The notes under the pieces: generated by a model
The model's database searches: none
Told to the model about the DNA's origin: nothing
The model's input: only the letters and a program-made list of their open reading frames with translations
Position numbers and translations under genes: made by a program
In this document: positions 29,301-41,424 of the stretch, piece by piece
How the letters are laid out: each line of letters opens with the position of its first letter
Numbering within the stretch: position 1 is the first letter of the stretch
Assembly (NCBI RefSeq): GCF_023343835.1
Contig: NC_064440.1
Location: forward strand, 33,363,537 to 33,427,536
Direction: 5' to 3'
DNA: 64,000 nucleotides
DNA from: Lagopus muta
Taxonomy: Eukaryota; Chordata; Aves; Galliformes; Phasianidae

Positions 29301-30284
29301 TGCCAGCAAGGATGAGTGGGGAAAAGCATCATTTTAAGCTGGGCAGAGCTCCTTCCTCCTCCTAACCACCAGCTGTCAGGTGCTGTGTTAAGTTTGACAT
29401 CCAGCTAGCATAGTCTGTTTAGCTTTACCTGGTTTGGGGGAAGCAGAATAAGGGTTAATAAATCTGTGTTTCTGTTGCTTGTTTAACCTTTAAAATCAGA
29501 ACATTATAGGTTCTGAGGGATTTGAAATGAAGCTGTCATTCAGATTATGGTGACAGGTTCGACTTGACTTTGCTTTACAAGGATTTAAAATCAAAAGGGT
29601 TTTTACTTCTTCTGAAGTCATCCAGTGCCCTTTTTAGCTTAAACCCCAGGGATAATTTTTCATTGTTCCCGATAGAAACTCTTTTGGCGCTATCAGCCTC
29701 CCTAAGTTAGCGTTCATCCCAGCTTTGTGCTCAATGCTTTCTTTACTACCAAGGAGTATTGCAGTCCAGGTTAACCTTTTAGGGGTTTTGCCACAGTGCA
29801 CCTCAGAGCAACTGAGTGGGCATCAAACTCTTCTTCCAAATGCAGCGCAACTGGCTACAAGTTCCTTTAGATGATGCTATACAGTATGGTTCTTACTAAA
29901 AGCATTTGGAGGCAAAGCCTTGGATAGTCTACTTTAATTGTGATTGTTGCAAAACATTCTGGGGAAATTACTGTCTTCCCTTTCTTCCACTGTTCCTAGG
30001 AGTTGTTTTTGTAAAGTAAACCTTTTAGCTGAAATCAAAATTCAATTAATTACGGAAATCTGTAGGAACGTGCAGATTGTGGTGGCACATCAGGACGGTG
30101 GTCCACCTGGAGCTGCTCACTTGTCTTGCCTTTGACAGTAGCCAAGACCAGAAGCTGCAGAAAATGATTTAATACCCCTATGAATGGAGAACTTAGAGTT
30201 GACTTGGTGTGGGGAAGATTTCTGGCCACCAGGTAGCAACCTGCTTTGAACAGCAACCATTCGTTCATTCAGTATTTGAATGAA
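20342..30284. other. Intronic stretch without recognisable genes
   Basis: About 10 kb in which I find no exon, RNA gene or identifiable transposon. Open frames of 98-137 codons (for example 22,033-22,446 and 26,401-26,808, both on -) have no recognisable motifs and are consistent with chance. Short direct repeats such as 'tttagtaaa' at about 21,190-21,215 are present. Confidence 0.5.
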
Positions 30285-30343
30285 TGGGTGGGTGGGTGGA
30301 TGGATGCATGGATGGATGGATGGATGGATGGATGGATGGATGA
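30285..30343. repeat. (TGGA)n tetranucleotide microsatellite
   Basis: A run of GGTG units passes into a nearly perfect GGAT/TGGA array with one interruption (gcat) at about 30,305. It covers about 58 bp and is probably length-polymorphic. Confidence 0.95.
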
Positions 30344-33300
30344 GGTGATTCCTATCTACCTGCAAGTAATAGGAGTCCTAGATTGCCTTCCAAAACCTTC
30401 CTGTTTCTTAGTGCAGCTCCTGAATTTCAAACATAATATCTAAAAAAGAATTTGGATTGTATTTTCAAAGTCTTCTTTAAGAGAAATATTCAGTACCTGA
30501 CTGAGGTTTATTCTGGTTCCTCAATGAATATACATGTAGGATGCCTGGGCAGATTTGTGTAGAATCTTGTCTGTGCTTCAAATGCACAAGTTAATGGGAA
30601 TTTTGCATGCAAAAGGACCGTGAGATGAGAACGGTGAGCAAATCTGCCTCCCGGTGATTTCTTTCCAAGTATTCTGCAGCCAGCTTTATTCTCAAAGTTA
30701 CCTTATGTAAACGAGTGAGAATATGCACTAGTTTGATCTCCTCCTTTATTTCTGATGCTTGTAAGGATTATGTTGTGGCGAAGCAGTAGCTTGACAGCAG
30801 CATTTCACCTTTTTTGTCTCATGAGGAAGCCCTTAGCTTTCTGTTCTGTGCCTGTGAGGTTCCAGGCGAGTGCTGAGACGGGAATAAAAGAGAGGGATTG
30901 ATTCTCTGCCCTATTACACCAGTGCTATGCTGGGCTACACTGCTGAAAATCCATAGCAGCACAGTGATACGAGAGCTGAGCACACCTGGGGTGGACATGG
31001 GCTGGGCTGACATCCCTGCATTGCTGAGAGCCTGACACAAGGCTTTGAGTACAGCATGGGACATCCTTAAAACACAGATCCATCCACTAGAATGGACACA
31101 GCATGAGCTGTTTAACACTGTTAAACTAATGCAGTGCTAGAATAAATACAAATACTGACTTTTTTTTTTTTTTTTTTTAACCATAATATTAATCCAGTAG
31201 GATGATTGCCTAAATAACAGCTGAGCTTTGTTGGGTTAAATTTATGTTCTAGCTTGGCAATATTAAAATTTAAATAAATGACTCTCCTAAATTTGGGTCT
31301 TAATAGAAATCCCTGGATGCTTTTAATTCTTTCTTTATGCCACTTCTTCCCCTGCCATGCCTTGCTTTTGTTTGTCAGCAATTACATGTGATTAAAATAA
31401 CATGGTAGGCAAATGCAGTAGTAGAGTCATAGGCTGAGCTTCTGTAAGGCAACTCAGTTAGCTGGGCAGTCCTTCCTCCCCACCCCCACCCTCTGCTCTT
31501 TCCAGGGTCAAGTACATCTCAGGATAGAAACTTTATTGCCTACTTTTATGTTTTCTGAGTGTTACCACCATAAGTGTTCTTTGAAAATTAATTAGAATAA
31601 TGTAATTAAATACAGGGTCCGTTGTTTTGAGAGCAGTCTGCAATAACTGATGAAAGGATTCCCTGCACTGTCACTAATTCACTTTTGTGTACAATAATTG
31701 ACCTTACAGTGATGTTTTTAGCCTTCCCTCATAAATAAAGAGTAGAAAATATTTGTATTTATTTATTTCAGAAGGTTAAAAAAAAATCTGGCCAATTTTC
31801 TTCATCTCTACTTTCAAAACCCTTCATTTCTTTCATTTAAGAAAGGTTAGACATCATCTATTCCTGTTCTAAAGTGAGTTTCTTTAATGCTAGCTCTGAG
31901 AGCAGCCAAAGCAGGTGCAAATCCAGCCATCACTTTGCAATGTTGTGCCTGAAGGTTTCTGTAAAGACACAATTTTTAGCATGATTAGACCCTCAGTACA
32001 AACATTATGAAGGTTAATACATTTTGTGTATTTAGCAGACTGTAAATTAGAGGACTGAGCAACTTTTCTATTCAGAGACAGATTCTAATTTCGTTTTAGA
32101 ATGGAGAGAGAAAGTGTGTTCATTATGTCGGATAAATTGGAGCCCTAACTAGCCTGCCAGCAAAGCCACCTCTGCTGGCACCTGACCTGTCACTGAAATT
32201 CAGTCCTCTCCATGCTTGCCTCTCCCATTGTGCTTGCAGAAATGCTTGGAGCAGTCATCAACCTCTGTGCCAGTTGGGTTCTATAGATTTCTAAAGAAAT
32301 CCAAGTCATCTTGCAGCTTGCTTTGGGGTTTTCTGATCAGTTTTCAAGTTGAGTCTTTGAAATGTCTGTATGGCTGCTGCAGGAAATGTGGGACTGTTCT
32401 CTTAGCTCCAACTTGGATGACTAACATATTCTTCTGGAAAACAAAAAACAACAAAAAGAACCATGAAATGGCAAAAATGAAGAAAATTAATGAAAGCATT
32501 AACCCCAGCACAGTCTAAACTGCAATTCTAGCAGAAACTGTAGTAGACAAGCCCAAGGAGTGAAGGCAGAGGAGAGAGCAGCCCCACTGTCTCCTGGCAC
32601 ATCCATTTGCGGTTATGCAGACGTCAGGTTTCCTGGACACACACTAAATTGAAATGAAGAGTTGCCTGGCATAGAGGGCCACAATTCTGTATCAAGAGCA
32701 TTCTTAAGAGCCACCAAGGAACACACATCTGATCTTGAGAAAAATCTGCCTTTTCATTAAGTAATAGTCAGGAAAACTAACTTTGGTGCAGATCACTAAC
32801 TGCCTGCAGATCACTATCTTCCACCCATCACAGATGGCATGAGACACACGCAGGACCATTAATAACAGAAGCTGTCAGCAGTTCTTGTGATGGTACAACG
32901 ACACTTCCTCCTCTAAACACAAAATAACATGATTTGTATAGCAAAGACTGTTGCTCAGTGCTATGGGCATCGTCATTCGTCATCTCTGGCTTACTTTGCA
33001 GGGAGCTGGTCAGGAAACTGGCAGTGCTTTCAGTTGCTACCAACTACCAGTTGCCTTCTCAACTTCCAATACAATGCAAAGGCAGCATTTGTTTTTCCTC
33101 TGACCGGTTGGTTCTTCTGAAATATACAGAAGCTATGTCTCTGCACTCAGGCAGTTGGATCCAGCATTTCTCAGTTTTTCTCCAAAGATGCTCCTGGGTC
33201 TGCTTGGTTCAATTCAGCTGTCTTTTTGAGGGTCTCTTAGGTCTGTAGTTGGTGCTGGCAGTTGTTCTGATGCTGTATTGACTCTGAAATGTTGTAACCT

Positions 33301-36300
33301 CGGATTTTAGCCATTTTAACACCTTTCTAGACCTTCCTATACTTCACTTGCCAGATGCCAAACCTGAGCCCAGCCCTGGGTAAATCCCTGATATAACGGT
33401 GGTCCCATGGCTTGCTCACAGACCTCCAGTTTCTGATTCTCCATCACATTCCCTATGCCCGGCTGGGGAAGTTGGCTTCCTAGGTAAGTCTCATTATTTC
33501 CTTGAACACAAATAGGTCAGTGACGCAAGCACCTAAGTGCTTGGAATATTTATCCTTTCAGTTTACGTGTGTCATTGTCAAGGACATCTGTCTTCTGCTT
33601 GCTCAGATGCTTGACCCTGTGTGGGGCCCTTGGAAATACCAGCAAGTGAAGCTTCCTACCATCAGCAAGTCAGAAATGGTGCTTTTCTCCCTGAACTGAT
33701 GCTTGTCTTCAGTTTTCTTCTACAACTGGGCATTAATTTAGATACTCCTCTCTACACACAGCTCGAAAACAGCATAGAGAGTATTGGCAGGGAGAAGAAC
33801 ATCAATAATGATTCTTGCTTCTTATTTTTAAGTTGAATCTGCTGGCTTTGTTTCATTTTGTTTCCCTTTGCCTCAATTTGTTTTTATAGCACGTTTATTT
33901 TTCCTGTGATGGGCGGTTTCCTGATTCACGCTCCTTAATCCTTCATCGTTTCCCCCTCGTTTGTATTCATCTTCACTTTCACTTTCTTCGTTCCTTCTTC
34001 TTATTATTTTGCCCTAGTTGAATTTGATAACTTTTCCCCATCCTTTCCAAGATAGCAGCCGCTCTCTTTGCTGCCTCCCAATAATAGCAGCGCGCTGCCT
34101 CTGACACTAAGGAGATAACCCTTTGTGCGTGTCCCTTCCTCGCTAAGCGATACAGACAACTCTCAAGCAATGACAAAAGCCAGCTAAGCGGTGATGAAAT
34201 ACAAACATTTTCTGGCATGCTGAGAAAGCCTGCCTGGAGCAGAGGCTGGGCCGCTGTGATTGATTTGCCGGCGGGATCCGCAGGGAGGGATGGAGCTGTC
34301 CAAGTGGTAAGAGTCTTTACGAGCAGAGCAGATGACAGACTTAAGACAAGCCCTAAGGAGCGTGTCTTTGAAATTTAATAACATAAGAAGAAAAATATTC
34401 CACACTTCACTAGCAAATCTAATGCTACACACTAAAAGCATTATGAAGCTTTTTTTCTCCTCCTTTTTTTTTTTTTTTTTCCTTCTTTTTTTAGTAAAAG
34501 ACAGAGGGACGTTTTAGGAAAGTTGATTAAGAATGTGGTTTCCACGCCGCTTCATTTGAGAAAATCATACTGATGGCTGATGTACGTTTTCTGCACTTTG
34601 TAACTTCTGAAGTGTATTAATTTTCCTTGCTGGGGAAAATGTCGTTCATAAAGATTTGGGGAGGAGGGAGGGAGCCTGACATCCTTATTATGCTGTCACA
34701 TAAAGACTTCTGCTTCAGACTCTTCAAGGTCTGTGTCTCTGGAAGAGTGACAGACTAATAGGTTCTATTCTTAAATTCAAAGTATCGTTGATAGCACACC
34801 ATGCAATTTATCTTTAAAATAAAAAAAAAAAAGTGAAAAAAAATTCTGCTGATGCATAGTTGCAGAAAGTCGCTGGGAGATAGCTGAATAAAATTGAATT
34901 TCTCCTATCTTGCAAAAATATAAACACAGAGTATTGACATGCTCGGCTCCGAGTGCCTGTATCTTCACAGTGTAGGACCAGATGTAATTACCTACGTACT
35001 GTGAATTTCATTCCCATCACAGAATCTTGAGGCAGGAATATCGAATGCTCCCAAGCCTGTAAGCAGCCATAGCATTTCCAATGGGAATAATGACTTTTGA
35101 TGACACGATCCATTGTGGCGTGAAATAAGTTCATGTCGTTACACATATCTGGGAGAAGCACAAACAGGTTTTAATAACGTAGAGATAAATGAAACACAAA
35201 ACATGTATTTATTCTCCATCAGGCCCTTAAGATCAGAAATCTGGATCTCGGCAGTAGTGGGAGCAGAGAGAGATGACTCTTGGGACTCGTTGTTGGTATT
35301 TTGCCTCTGATGCCAGGATTTTAAAACCCAGCTGTGGATTTCCAGCTGTGAGTAGGCAGTAAATGATGCTAGACGTGCATTTTAGAGAGTTATAGATAAA
35401 CTGTGCAAGCCTATGAGAAGCAAAAGCTTTGATAGTACGAGGAATTTGCCTGAACAATTCAGGTAGTCGGTGAATTACCTGCTCCTGCTAAACGAATAAC
35501 TCTTACTTGAAACCATTCCGGTTGGCCCCAGACTGTGCAAACTAGGCAATATAAATGCAGCTGGTAGAGTTCATGCACATACAAATGAGATGAGTAAAAA
35601 TGAATCTCCGTTCTTTAAGCAAATCAGGTGTGCTCACAACATTGCCTTTGTTTTGCTCCATCGTGAAATTGCATAATAGATGGGAAGGAAATGAGAATGC
35701 TGAATTGTGAAGCGATGGCAAGAACGTATGGGCAGACAGCTTCATGCTTCATCTCGGGATATCACAGCACTTAACTTGGCAAGCAGTTTTTCCTAACTCC
35801 TTCCTGCTGCTGCCTAGCTACTTTTCTAATCGCTGCTATCAATCAGCCAATTCCATTTCACATTGCACTCTGGAAATCAGTGGGAACCAGCCATCACTGC
35901 TGGAGGAACATCCCCCCATGGCACTGTCCCCCAGGGGAGATCTCATCTGATTGTTGCTTAGGATCCTTTCTTTCTCCATGGCACAGCTCTGTAGTTGGTG
36001 TTTGTTCCCTCAACCAAATCCTTAGCGCCTCCAGATAGAATGTTCCTCTTCTCTGGAAGCAATTGAAGCAGTTTATGCCTCTTGATTGATATTACACACT
36101 TAACAATAATTTGCCAGTCCAGATACAACCAGGTTAATCTGAAATTGTTTCAGGTTTCTACACTTTCCTTTCCTGTTAAGTCACAGCGAGTTGAGGTGTA
36201 AGAGGCAATCCTTATGCATCAAGAAATCTCTCCTCAGACTTCGTTCCTTTTGATTGTTTTCATGCTTAAAACCTAGGCCAAGCTTTAGAACAATGACTAC

Positions 36301-38334
36301 AGGTTTTGTGTCTGGATTTTCAGGTGGTGACATGGAATTTTTGGGGAGAGAATACCAGTAAGCAGTGCAAAGCCAGGGAGACCACATTTTGTTTTCAGAC
36401 CAGCAAAACTGGAGGAGCTGAACTGAGACAGAGGTGGCAAATTGCAGCTGGTGTGGATTTATAGCTCGTTCTGAGAGCCAAGGAGTGGATTACGCTCCTC
36501 CATTTGCCAGCTTTTCATCTCTGCTGTGTATAACGGTGTCCTTTTCATTTCATAATTAATCCAAATAGAGTACAGGTAACTAATGAAAATAAGATTGAAA
36601 TACAGTTGTGTGGAAGACAAATGGGTCTACAAATGGCACGTACAGGCAATGGATGATGCTAACTGTTTGTAATATGCCTGTGCCTTTCAGAGGAATTAAA
36701 GTCTTACCCCATGAATCCTACTGAGGCAGTCTGTGTGATGAGAACTGATCCGTGTAGCACGAAGAGAATTTCTAAAGCAGGTTTACTGGCTTGATTTAAT
36801 GTTCTCAGAAAGAGATTCAGGTCCTGATCCTGAGTTTACCATTGATTTCTTTTGTTCATTTCAAATCTAATGCTAAATACTTTGTGCTGCCTTAAGTATT
36901 TGCATCGCTGGTCTTCAGGTGCTACGGAAAAATGTTATTTTAATTTTGGGGTGGAATCTCTCTTTAGCATCCACAACAAACCGTGGGTTTCTTGTCTTTT
37001 TTTTTTTTTTTTTTTTCCTTCTAATTTTTAATTTTGAGTTTAAAAGCTGCTGTTTAGAGCTTTGAAATAATAATTCCAGATGTCCTGAAAAGCATCAGCA
37101 TCCAGGCTGGGAGAAACCTACAGAAACTTTGCTGATGTTGTGCATAGGGCAGCTTCATCACAGATGCTCATTCTGCTTCCTGCAGCTCAGCTTCTAAATC
37201 AAACTATAAGCAGTTATTCAGTCCCCTTCATGTGAGTGTATAGTAGTTAAGTCCTGGATTGGTTCTGTCTCTGCATTGTGCAGCTGGTTCTTAGTTAATG
37301 CACTTCTGCCATGATTGCTTTTTAATAGAGCAGATCAGGAGATTAATTTAAACTGTATTTATAATAACAAAAGAATTCCATGAATTCTGCGTTAATCCAT
37401 AGATTGTGAGAGTTAAATGATTTTCTCATGCTACTTATTACAATTACTTGATATCTTTAGGACCTCAGATTTCATCAGTGAATCAACCATTATTATGGTG
37501 CAAAAATAAACTTCTCAGCATAAAATTTACTATGTGCATGAGGTGGTGAGAGCTAGGCAAGGCAATTCATGGGCAACATCATGGAAGGAGTGTGGCTGGA
37601 AGGAGGTGGAACTGAAGCTCGGGCTCTTGTTCTGTTTGTGGGCTATGAAGTGCAAGGGAGTCTGGTGAAGGCCCACTCCTGAGCTTGAAGCAGAGCAGAG
37701 CATGCTTGGATAGAGTTTTTATGGTGAGTTTTCTTTGCTTTAAGTGCTTCCCTTGATTTTGCAAGCAGAAATGGGAATAAAGAAACAAAATCTTTATATC
37801 AAGCGTATTAGGCCAGATTTCACTGCTAGCAGAATTGGCATCCGCTAATGCGTTTATATCTGAAGTTAAAGTCTTGGCCCTTAGCCTCTGAGCAGCAGTT
37901 TATGACCATTCTGGATACAGTTCAGAGCTATGCTAAGTGGTTCCATTTGAAAGACATTTTTCAATTACAAAAAAAACCCAAACAATTTTGGGAAAAGGTT
38001 CTGTTTAAAAGCTCCTGTTGAAATTTCATTTATGCGTGCTAGCCTATCTACTTCGGTTAGGTTGCTAAAGCTCTTCTGAAAAAATCCTAGCTCCCTACCA
38101 AGCCTATTAGCACTGTACAAGGAATGGCAGAGAGAAATATGAATACATCTTTGGATGCATATGTCTGGGATATAGAGTTTATATATAAAAGAGGCGTCTG
38201 TGTTGCTCATTGCCATTGCTGCAATTAAAACGTCGATCCTGAGCATCTTAGCTTTGCAGGAAGTGTAGAACCAAACTTGAAAGCCGTTGAAATACTTGAA
38301 CTCAGACTAAAAGACAACATCAGATGTTTCTTAT
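30344..38334. other. Intronic stretch; homopolymer T tracts; one CpG-retaining segment
   Basis: No gene or recognisable transposon. T runs occur at about 31,160-31,178, 34,465-34,482 and 36,997-37,016. The segment at about 33,905-34,365 keeps more CpG dinucleotides than its surroundings (see findings). Everything else looks like ordinary intron. Confidence 0.5.
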
Positions 38335-39725
38335 TGATACATTTTATTTCCAGAGACATTAAACGAGAAAATAGATAAATAGGTAAATAAAGGAACATGA
38401 GAAATAAGAAGGTTCCTTACTGAAAAATGCTGTTTTCAGACATACGTATGTTTGGCTACAGACTAGGAATTTGGGTGCTAATGGCTGAGGGCAAGCGTAG
38501 GTATGGACAAAGCTTATGGGTGTCTTAATTTCAGCTGAGATGCGGTTGTATTCTTCGGAGTGCTGGTCTGATGCTCTGCTTTGCTTCTAGGAGGTAAACA
38601 CTGTTAACAGCCCTCCGATGTCTGCAGTTGCTACTAAGCAGTGCTGTACAAAGCCAGGGCCAGTGGGAAAAGCAAATGAGCAACTGTGTGTTGCTGAGCC
38701 AGGTATCACCGCACCAATGGGTCCCTTCAGTCCTGCAGCTCAGGCTGACTGAGACAAGGTATTGTGTGTTTTTTCTGTGAGGGCCGGTTCGTGTGGGGAC
38801 CAATGGATGCCCTTACCTTCCTCTGGGCAGCAGACTTCCTCAGCCTGAAACTCAGGAAGGGACGGAGGTCTTTCCAGGTCCCGTGGCACTTTGGTGAAGC
38901 CGTAGCGGTTGAGCTGGCGAACAAAGTTCTTCATGCCTGTACAGCTGATGTCACTGCGCAGCACTATTGTTTGTCCTGCCCTGAGCCACAGCTGTTTGAA
39001 CTTGAGTCGTGAAGCAAATGTACTGTGTTGGAAGGAGACCAGCCCTCAGCGAGGCCTTGCTGCCCCTTCCCTGTGTTCTCCCCCGAATTGCTCCCTGCTG
39101 GTGTCCTGGGTGCTCCTCTGCTTCTGCTGATGAGGCTGAAATCCCTTTCCCAGTGCCTGCAGCATGATTACCATAGCACAGCTTGTGCAAGGGAGTAGCT
39201 GTGTGCCCAAGCGATGCTCTGCAATGTCAGAGGCGGTGCAGAGGCTGCTCTGTAGGTCCAGCATGGAGAAGGACTCAAAATACGCTGTGCTGATGGCGTA
39301 AACAGGATGTTTGGAACTGCTCTTTGGTTCCTTTGCTTTTCTTTGGCATTTAGAGACAGAAAAAGTGAGCCAACAAAAGCAGAGATATTCTCTGAGACTT
39401 TTAACTCTCACTCCTCTGTACAGGATCAAGTGCCTTCCCTGTAAAGGTAAGGTGTGATATAGAAGTGGTGTCTGGATGCTGTAGTGCACTGTTTGAGGAC
39501 AGTGCTAAGCTGGAGGAGCTGTTGAGCCCCTCAAAGGCAGAGAGGCCTTGCAGGGGTTTTGGCCAATGGGAGGGCTGTGCAAGCAGCAAGCATGTGAAGT
39601 TTGCCAAGAACACGTGCTGAGTTATGCCTGTGGGACAGCCCTGGCCCTGTGTTCATACGGGGGGCAGGCAGCTGGAGAGCATCCCCAGGAAAGGGATCGG
39701 CATATTGGTGATGGCAACTTGGATC
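38335..39725 (-). pseudogene. Truncated tandem copy of HSFY-like gene
   Basis: This block is a partial duplicate of the intact HSFY-like gene about 2.7 kb away. Segments shared in order are the 3' end with 'cattttatttccag' (38,340-38,353, matching about 40,156-40,169), most of the intron (38,473-38,816, matching 41,086-41,424, nearly identical), the 3' end of exon 1 (38,817-38,945) and the 5' flank (about 39,388-39,490, matching about 42,199-42,303). Exon 2 is missing completely, as is the exon 1 part upstream of the residues GMKNFVRQLNRYGF. Five bases are missing just before the donor site relative to the intact copy (7 versus 12 bases), which shifts the frame. The donor AAG|GTAAGG is retained at 38,816/38,817. 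It cannot encode a complete HSF DNA-binding domain. Confidence 0.85.
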
Positions 39726-39774
39726 GGACCTGTGTCCTGTTCTCAAACCCAGGAGGGATGCAGAACTCTTGGTG

Positions 39775-40115
39775 AAAGTGCAGAGGAGGGCCTCCATGAT
39801 GATCCAAGGGCTGGGGCTCTGCTCCCATGAAGGTAGGCTGAACAGACTGGGCTTGTTTCAGCATGGAGAAAAGAAGGTTGTGGGGACGCCTCATTGTGTT
39901 GATCTGGTATTGACGTGGAGATTAGAAAGAGGAAGGTTATGAACTTTATGCCAGAGTTGCTAGTGATAAGACACAGAGAAAGGTTTCCAACTTAAGGAGA
40001 GGTTTATATCAGATGTCAGGGGCATGTTTTTTTGCTGGAGTGCTGAGGTGCTGGGACTGGCTGCCTTGAGAGTGCAGGCTGTATGGAGCCCTGGGCAATG
40101 TGATCTAGAACTCGA
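39775..40115 (+). mobile_element. CR1 LINE fragment lacking its 3' end
   Basis: Sense-oriented CR1 sequence: 'ccaagggctggggctctgctccc', 'tgggcttgtttcagcatggagaaaagaag', 'gataagacacagagaaaggt' and 'tggagccctgggcaatgtgatctagaa'. It then stops about 100 bp before the expected CR1 3' terminus. It lies exactly between the truncated copy and the intact HSFY-like gene, so its cut end probably marks a duplication or deletion junction. Confidence 0.8.
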
Positions 40116-40158
40116 TATAAAAGGACATAATAAATGAAAAGGTTAACTATTCAAACAT

Positions 40159-40164
40159 TTTATT
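40159..40164 (-). other. Candidate polyadenylation signal (AATAAA) of HSFY-like gene
   Basis: TTTATT on the + strand reads AATAAA on the - strand, 169 bases beyond the stop codon of the HSFY-like exon 2. The surrounding 'cattttatttccag' is conserved in the truncated copy at 38,340-38,353. It is plausible as the transcript end but untested. Confidence 0.5.
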
Positions 40165-40332
40165 TCCAGAAGAACAAAATAAACAAACAGATAAATGCAT
40201 AAAGAAAGGGAAATGACTATTGAGAGGGGCAGTAAGTGAAGGGTGCTATTCCAGGAGGTACACACCTATGAGCTGCAGGGGAGGAAGGGGGAAGTAGGGG
40301 CTGCTGTGGCGCTGCGTGCAGTGGGTGCAGCG

Positions 40333-41010
40333 CTATGGGGCCGTCCCGTGGCCGGCATCTGCCCGGTGCTGGCTGCAGGTGCACGTTGGGCAGTGTGGGG
40401 CTGTGCGGGGCTGCCGGTGCGGTGGCATCATGGTGGCCGCTGCCTTCATGGCCATTGCAAAGCAGAAGCTAAGGAAAGACAGGGGGTCCCAGGGAGCCTG
40501 CAGCTGTGGTGTTGCACCCGGTGCCCTGGAGAGCTCCTGCCGAGGTGAGCCGGGTGTGGAAGTGGGGAGCAGGAAGGGCAAAGCGGCGTGCGGTGGAGGA
40601 GCGCAGGCGGCACCCAGCATCGGGCTGCTGCTCGGAGGCAGCGGGGAGCAGGGCAGAGCCTGGCACTGCTGCAGCGCTGGTGTTGCCGCAGGACCTGGCA
40701 GGCTGTGAGCAGTGCCTGCTGGGGCCCCAGGGCTGTCTGTCTTGGGGAGCTTGGCCGGCGGGGGCCCCGCGTTTGCTGCTGCCTGCGTGCCTTGTGGCTC
40801 TGCTGCCTGCAGGCTCCTCTGTGGCCCGGCAGCCGCTCCCTGCGTGGGCTGGGCACTGGAGCTGCTCCTCTGGAGGCTCTCATTCAGAGCCTCCTGCAGG
40901 CCAGGGCTAGGGGCAGCCTCGGCTCTTCTCTTCCGGGAAGCTCTTCGCTTGCAGTGCTCCAGAAGCCCCGGGTCATCTCTCCTGAAGAGTGGGCAGGAGT
41001 AGAGGAGTAA
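40333..41010 (-). CDS. HSFY/HSFX-like heat shock transcription factor, exon 2
   Basis: Second and last coding exon (225 codons plus stop). The - strand acceptor is 'ttctcctttacatcttgcag', with the AG at 41,011-41,012, so the exon opens with TTA in phase 0, matching the exon 1 donor phase. The first residues (LLLYSCPLFRRDDPGLLEHC, protein positions 174-193) are the end of the HSF DNA-binding domain. This is the segment that in HSFs carries 'F.R..P.LL...KRR' after the domain intron. A basic run, KRRASRKRR (194-202), could be a nuclear localisation signal. The tail is rich in A, P, S and Q, ends in a Cys/His-containing stretch and has no recognisable coiled coil, so oligomerisation heptads are not evident. 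The DNA is GC- and CpG-rich, unlike the surrounding intron. The joined protein would be 398 residues, close to the roughly 400 of human HSFY. The family call is firm; orthology to HSFY versus HSFX is not resolved. Confidence 0.85.
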   Translation of the reverse strand, partial: LLLYSCPLFRRDDPGLLEHCKRRASRKRRAEAAPSPGLQEALNESLQRSSSSAQPTQGAAAGPQRSLQAAEPQGTQAAANAGPPPAKLPKTDSPGAPAGTAHSLPGPAATPALQQCQALPCSPLPPSSSPMLGAACAPPPHAALPFLLPTSTPGSPRQELSRAPGATPQLQAPWDPLSFLSFCFAMAMKAAATMMPPHRQPRTAPHCPTCTCSQHRADAGHGTAP

Positions 41011-41424
41011 CTGCAAGATGTAAAGGAGAAGAGGTGGTTAGGTGGTTTCAGTGTGGGGCTGAGGGACAGCAAGATAGAGCAACTCAGGTGCTAATGGCTG
41101 AGGGCAAGCTGAGGACAAGGCTTATGGGTGTCTTAATTTCAGCTGAGATGCGGTTGTATTCTTCGGAGTGCTGGTCTGATGCTCTGCTTTGCTTCTAGGA
41201 GGTAAACACTGTTAACAGCCCTCCAATGTCTGCAGTTGCTACTAAGCAGTGCTGTACAAAGCCAGGGCCAGTGGGAAAAGCAAATGAGCGACTGTGTGTT
41301 GCTGAGCCAGGTATCACCGCACCAATGGGTCCCTTCAGTCCTGCAGCTCAGGCTGACTGAGACAAGGTATTGTGTGAGTTTTTCTGTGAGGGCCGTTCGT
41401 GTGGGGACCAATGGATGCCCTTAC
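41011..41424 (-). other. Intron of HSFY-like gene (414 bp, phase 0)
   Basis: Donor AAG|GTAAGG (GT at 41,424-41,423) and acceptor TTGCAG (AG at 41,012-41,011) are both strong. The position interrupts the HSF DNA-binding domain after the recognition helix, where HSF genes commonly carry an intron. Most of this intron (41,086-41,424) is duplicated nearly identically at 38,473-38,816. Confidence 0.8.

Noticed and set aside
40469..41010. Several long + strand open frames opposite HSF exon 2 (up to 140 codons)
   Set aside because: These are shadow frames produced by the GC-rich coding sequence on the - strand, which has matching splice sites and HSF domain residues.
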